Below, piece after piece: positions 6,442-8,401 of a DNA stretch of 8,401 nt. The stretch comes from Nitrososphaerales archaeon TH5893 (lineage in GTDB: Archaea > Thermoproteota > Nitrososphaeria > Nitrososphaerales > Nitrososphaeraceae). Below the pieces are notes generated by a model, which was not told the DNA's origin, ran no database searches, and saw nothing but the letters and a program-made list of their open reading frames with translations. The position numbers and the translations under genes are program-made. The stretch spans positions 1 through 8,401 of the forward strand of contig JAATVT010000156.1 of NCBI GenBank assembly GCA_014523685.1, read 5' to 3'. Within the stretch, counting starts at the first letter, position 1; the number at the start of each line of letters is the position of its first letter.

Positions 6442-6948
6442 ATGAAAGTATGTGTGTACATGTTTGGGCAAGATGATCCCAATAAGTGTACTGCCGCTAA
6501 ACTTGTTAGGTTTGGTTTGGCGGAACAAGTTCGGTACATTGGTCATAATACGGTCCTGCTAGATCCCCTTTCTAGCGAAACATTATCCCGGCAGAGTTGT
6601 ATATTTTGCAATTCGATATGCGCTATTGATTGTTCGTGGGAAAGAGCAGGATACATTTTTACACGATACAGAGGCTTAAGACACGGAAAACATAGGCGAT
6701 TACCTGCAATGCTCGCAGCGAACCCCACAAATTATGCCAAGATAGGAAAGCTTTCGAGTGTGGAGGCCCTTGCTGGCTCTTTATTTATATTAGGTCATAA
6801 GGACAGAGCTACCGAGCTATTAAACAAATTCAAGTGGGGACCTACATTCTTGAAGTTGAACAATGATTTGTTGCATGATTATCTTAATGCCGATAGCTTG
6901 AAATCGATTGCGGAAACTGAGCGAGAGTATTTTGGACACCTTTATTAG
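6442..6948 (+). CDS. tsr3: 16S rRNA aminocarboxypropyltransferase (Tsr3 family)
   Basis: Tsr3 (formerly DUF367) transfers the 3-amino-3-carboxypropyl group of SAM to a pseudouridine or uridine in the helix 31 loop of small-subunit rRNA, a late step in ribosome maturation. The 168-residue product carries the family signatures from end to end: DPNKCTAAKLVRFG at 12-25, LLDPLSSETLS in the RLI-like N-terminal domain, AIDCSW at 61-66, RLPAMLAANPTNYAK at 86-100, KLSSVEALAGSLFILG at 103-118, and NKFKWGPTFLKLN at 128-140 near the C-terminus. Length is typical of the archaeal enzyme. The ATG at 6442 gives the expected short strand MKVCVYMFGQDDPNKCT. The RNase P RNA begins 21 bases after the stop on the same strand, linking it to other stable-RNA maturation genes. 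Confidence 0.95.
   Translation: MKVCVYMFGQDDPNKCTAAKLVRFGLAEQVRYIGHNTVLLDPLSSETLSRQSCIFCNSICAIDCSWERAGYIFTRYRGLRHGKHRRLPAMLAANPTNYAKIGKLSSVEALAGSLFILGHKDRATELLNKFKWGPTFLKLNNDLLHDYLNADSLKSIAETEREYFGHLY
6941..6948 (+). promoter_or_regulatory. TATA box of the RNase P RNA, overlapping the tsr3 stop codon
   Basis: TTTATTAG is centred about 26 bases before the predicted RNA 5' end at 6970, the ideal archaeal spacing. Its last bases are the tsr3 TAG (6946-6948). The context CTTTATTAGAC resembles CTTTATTTAGAC at 7419-7430 upstream of the next gene. Confidence 0.5.
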
Positions 6949-6969
6949 ACAATATTTCTTACCTGAATC

Positions 6970-7270
6970 TGTACTTGCGAGCTAGTGAGCGGGTCACTCG
7001 AAAGAGAGGAAACTCCTCCCTCAGCGCAGGCACTCGAATCAGCGATGATTAGTCGGAGACGGCTGGCTACGGAACAGAAAAATATTCAGTCAGGATAAAT
7101 ACGTAATGATGGCCTAGATGGCCTGAAAATCAACTGATACTGAAATGAAAATGCCGACCCGAGTGGAGCAAGGCCAAATCGAGCACAAAGGTCCTGCACT
7201 TGCTCAGGTTGGCTGCTCAGCGAAATCCCGCCTAAAACAGAAGGAGGGTTACTGCTAGGACACAAGTACA
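6970..7270 (+). ncRNA. rnpB: RNase P RNA (catalytic subunit of ribonuclease P)
   Basis: This RNA, with archaeal Rpp proteins, removes the 5' leaders of pre-tRNAs. Conserved regions appear in order: CR-I GAGGAAACTCC (7006-7016), CR-II ACAGAAA (7074-7080), CR-IV GGAGCAAGGCCAAAT (7165-7179) and CR-V ACAGAAGGAGGGTTAC (7237-7252). Two long-range helices confirm it. P1 pairs TGTACTTG (6970-6977) with CAAGTACA (7263-7270) in 8 bp and sets the ends. P4 pairs AAC-CCTCC (7011-7019) with GGAGGGTT (7243-7250) in 8 bp once U7014 is bulged, which is the universal bulged U of the catalytic core. A P3-like hairpin AGTGA/TCACT lies at 6984-6998. At about 301 bases it is compact but normal for archaea. I could not place every peripheral helix, P2 in particular. 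It lies between tsr3 and the m5C methyltransferase gene. Confidence 0.93.
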
Positions 7271-7287
7271 AAAAATGATGCTTGGAA

Positions 7288-7317
7288 GGCAGTAAAGAAT
7301 AATGACTTTATACTGCC
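7288..7317 (+). terminator. Bulged hairpin just after the RNase P RNA
   Basis: GGCAGTAAAG pairs with CTTTATACTGCC in 10 bp with a two-base bulge, around the loop AATAATGA. It begins 18 bases after the P1 helix closes. No U-run follows, only ATATATAG, so it could be a terminator, a 3' processing signal, or a structure in the leader of the next gene. Confidence 0.35.
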
Positions 7318-7366
7318 ATATATAGTCCAGGAATCATCCCAAGGTCAATAATTAGAGTGAATCTTG

Positions 7367-7381
7367 AATCAACTGTTGATT
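7367..7381. repeat. Perfect 15-bp palindrome upstream of the methyltransferase gene
   Basis: AATCAAC-T-GTTGATT is a perfect inverted repeat with a one-base centre, typical of an operator for a dimeric regulator. Its core AACTGTTGA is shared with the palindrome before tsr3. It lies about 130 bases before the ATG at 7512 and about 40 bases before a TATA-like element. Confidence 0.4.
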
Positions 7382-7418
7382 GGCCAGGGAAGTTAGGAGA
7401 TGTTAAACTATCACTGAA

Positions 7419-7427
7419 CTTTATTTA
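7419..7427 (+). promoter_or_regulatory. TATA-like element of the m5C methyltransferase gene
   Basis: CTTTATTTA would start transcription near 7450, giving a leader of about 60 bases with a Shine-Dalgarno sequence at its end. It resembles the proposed RNase P RNA box at 6941-6948. The rest of the 7271-7511 gap holds no open frame longer than a few codons and no tRNA-like fold. Confidence 0.35.
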
Positions 7428-7497
7428 GACCGATTGAACTGATTATTGTTTACCTAGTATGCGCGGGGTTGTAGAAACAGGAATCTAATCATTAAAG

Positions 7498-7506
7498 AAG
7501 GAGAGG
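7498..7506 (+). promoter_or_regulatory. Ribosome binding site of the m5C methyltransferase gene
   Basis: AAGGAGAGG contains GGAG eight bases before the ATG at 7512. It is the best Shine-Dalgarno match in the window and fixes the start codon. Most other genes here seem nearly leaderless. Confidence 0.6.
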
Positions 7507-7511
7507 ACTTC

Positions 7512-8401
7512 ATGATAAAGAAAAAGGCTGCGAGCTTGAAAACAATAACATTCGTTCCCACACAAAGATCTCTTTATCTCGCTGAAAAATACGGCTATGA
7601 CGAATGGATACTAAATAGATTCATGCACTTCGTTCCAAACACGGAGAATCTGATAGAAAAGATGCTAGAGCCAGTCCCAAAGTATATCAGGACCAATACA
7701 TTGAAAATCACGAGCAAAGAGCTCATAGCTCGGCTCACGCCAAAAGGGTTCGAACTAAGGATGACCCTGTTAACCGACGTTTTTGAGGTAAACGCTAGCA
7801 ACGCCCATATCTCTATAGGAGCAACCAGAGAATATTTACTTGGATACTATTACATCCAAGATATTACATCATGTATGGCCGTAGAAGCCCTTGATATACA
7901 ACCAAATCAATGGGTCTTAGATATGACCTCCGCTCCCGGAGGCAAGACCACGCTAATGGCTCAAAAAATGCGTAATACGGGCTCTATTATAGCGGCGGAG
8001 GCCAGCCCTCGTAGAATAAGATCGTTATCATTTAATATCGCCAGATGCGGAGTCATGAATACGTCTATCTATCAGATGGATGCTATCAACTGCCCTAACT
8101 TGAGTATCCGTTTCGATCGTATCCTTCTCGACGCGCCCTGTAGCGGTGAGGGTATGATCTGGAATGATATCTCGAGAAGATCCGGTAGAAACCCAGATGG
8201 TATTGCTGAATATTCACAAATTCAAAAAAAATTATTTGAAACAGCATTGCTAGTATTGAAGCCTGGTGGAATAATATTGTATTCCACATGCTCCTTTGCT
8301 CCTGAAGAGAACGAACTAGTCGTGGACTCGATGCTTGGCAGGTTTAACTTGGAAGTTGAGCCGTTGCCGTTTGGCATCAATGGTTTGACGAGATTCGGTG
8401 A
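7512..8401 (+). CDS. NOL1/NOP2/Sun family RNA m5C methyltransferase (3' end outside window)
   Basis: The gene encodes a SAM-dependent RNA cytosine-C5 methyltransferase acting on rRNA or tRNA; which one cannot be told here. The frame runs from ATG 7512, behind a good Shine-Dalgarno site, off the right edge, giving 296 residues. Visible parts in order are a helical N-terminal region; KYIRTNTLK at 57-65, typical of the RsmB/Nop2 N-terminal domain; YYIQDITSCMAVEAL at 113-127; and motif I, LDMTSAPGGKTT, at 136-147. Then come acidic SAM contacts at Glu163 and Asp190, motif IV LLDAPCSGEGM at 205-215 with Cys210, and motif VI YSTCSFAPEENE at 257-268 with the catalytic Cys260. Both cysteines of the two-Cys mechanism are present, so it should be active. 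The family's last conserved block lies beyond the edge. It follows the RNase P RNA on the same strand. Confidence 0.94.
   Translation, partial: MIKKKAASLKTITFVPTQRSLYLAEKYGYDEWILNRFMHFVPNTENLIEKMLEPVPKYIRTNTLKITSKELIARLTPKGFELRMTLLTDVFEVNASNAHISIGATREYLLGYYYIQDITSCMAVEALDIQPNQWVLDMTSAPGGKTTLMAQKMRNTGSIIAAEASPRRIRSLSFNIARCGVMNTSIYQMDAINCPNLSIRFDRILLDAPCSGEGMIWNDISRRSGRNPDGIAEYSQIQKKLFETALLVLKPGGIILYSTCSFAPEENELVVDSMLGRFNLEVEPLPFGINGLTRFG

Noticed and set aside
7086..7271. 61-residue minus-strand frame
   Set aside because: It lies inside the RNase P RNA, whose base pairing and conserved regions explain the sequence.
7271..7440. Possible C/D box guide RNA, from TGATG-like and CTGA-like words
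   Set aside because: The C-like words do not match RTGATGA, spacing is wrong for paired C/D and C'/D' boxes, and no guide target can be named.
7430..7495. tRNA-like stretch with GGGGTTGTAG before the methyltransferase gene
   Set aside because: It lacks the TTCRA T-loop consensus and no acceptor stem could be paired.
1..8401. Mobile element, defence island or CRISPR array
   Set aside because: No transposase, integrase, terminal repeats, regularly spaced repeats or compositional break were seen; the recognised genes are housekeeping types.

Overview
The window is ordinary core chromosome of an archaeon, most likely a member of the Nitrososphaerota (Thaumarchaeota). This is an inference from content. 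There is an archaeal Sec61-beta, a DUF2070 membrane protein, an archaeal Tsr3-type 16S rRNA modification enzyme, a tRNA gene with no encoded CCA and its own TATA box, several nearly leaderless genes about 30 bases behind TATA-like elements, and a stand-alone 3-hydroxyacyl-CoA dehydrogenase of the kind used in the thaumarchaeal 3-hydroxypropionate/4-hydroxybutyrate (3HP/4HB) carbon-fixation cycle. I see no insertion sequence, phage gene, CRISPR array or other sign of a mobile island.

Layout from left to right. (1) 2-358 (+) is the 3' end of an unrecognised gene, followed by a T-rich terminator-like tract. (2) 622-786 and 805-2616 (+) are Sec61-beta/SecG and a DUF2070 membrane protein, probably one operon behind a TATA box at 588-596. 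(3) 2719-2792 (-) is tRNA-Val(CAC) with its own TATA box and T-rich terminator. (4) 5549 down to 2921 (-) holds a 3-hydroxyacyl-CoA dehydrogenase, a possible 40-residue small protein, and adenosylhomocysteinase. (5) 5643-6299 (+), divergent from the dehydrogenase, is an unrecognised protein with an arrangement of acidic residues reminiscent of PD-(D/E)XK nucleases. (6) 6442-6948 (+) is Tsr3. (7) 6970-7270 (+) is the RNase P RNA, recognised from its conserved regions and from P1 and P4 pairings that fit base for base; its likely TATA box overlaps the tsr3 stop codon. (8) 7512 to the window end (+) is a NOL1/NOP2/Sun-family RNA m5C methyltransferase, cut by the window edge.

Functionally, the right third (tsr3, RNase P RNA, m5C methyltransferase) is a run of three genes for stable-RNA maturation and modification on one strand. 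The minus-strand block serves central metabolism: beta-hydroxyacyl-CoA oxidation, and recycling of the S-adenosylhomocysteine made by all SAM-dependent methyltransferases. The left third concerns protein translocation and the membrane.

No stretch longer than about 265 bases lacks a gene. The two largest gaps are 359-621 (T-rich terminator tract and secG promoter) and 7271-7511 (a 10-bp bulged hairpin, a perfect 15-bp palindrome, a TATA-like element and a ribosome binding site). The most useful leads are the candidate nuclease-like protein, the DUF2070 protein's Asp/His clusters, the small ORF next to ahcY, and a related palindrome upstream of both tsr3 and the methyltransferase gene.
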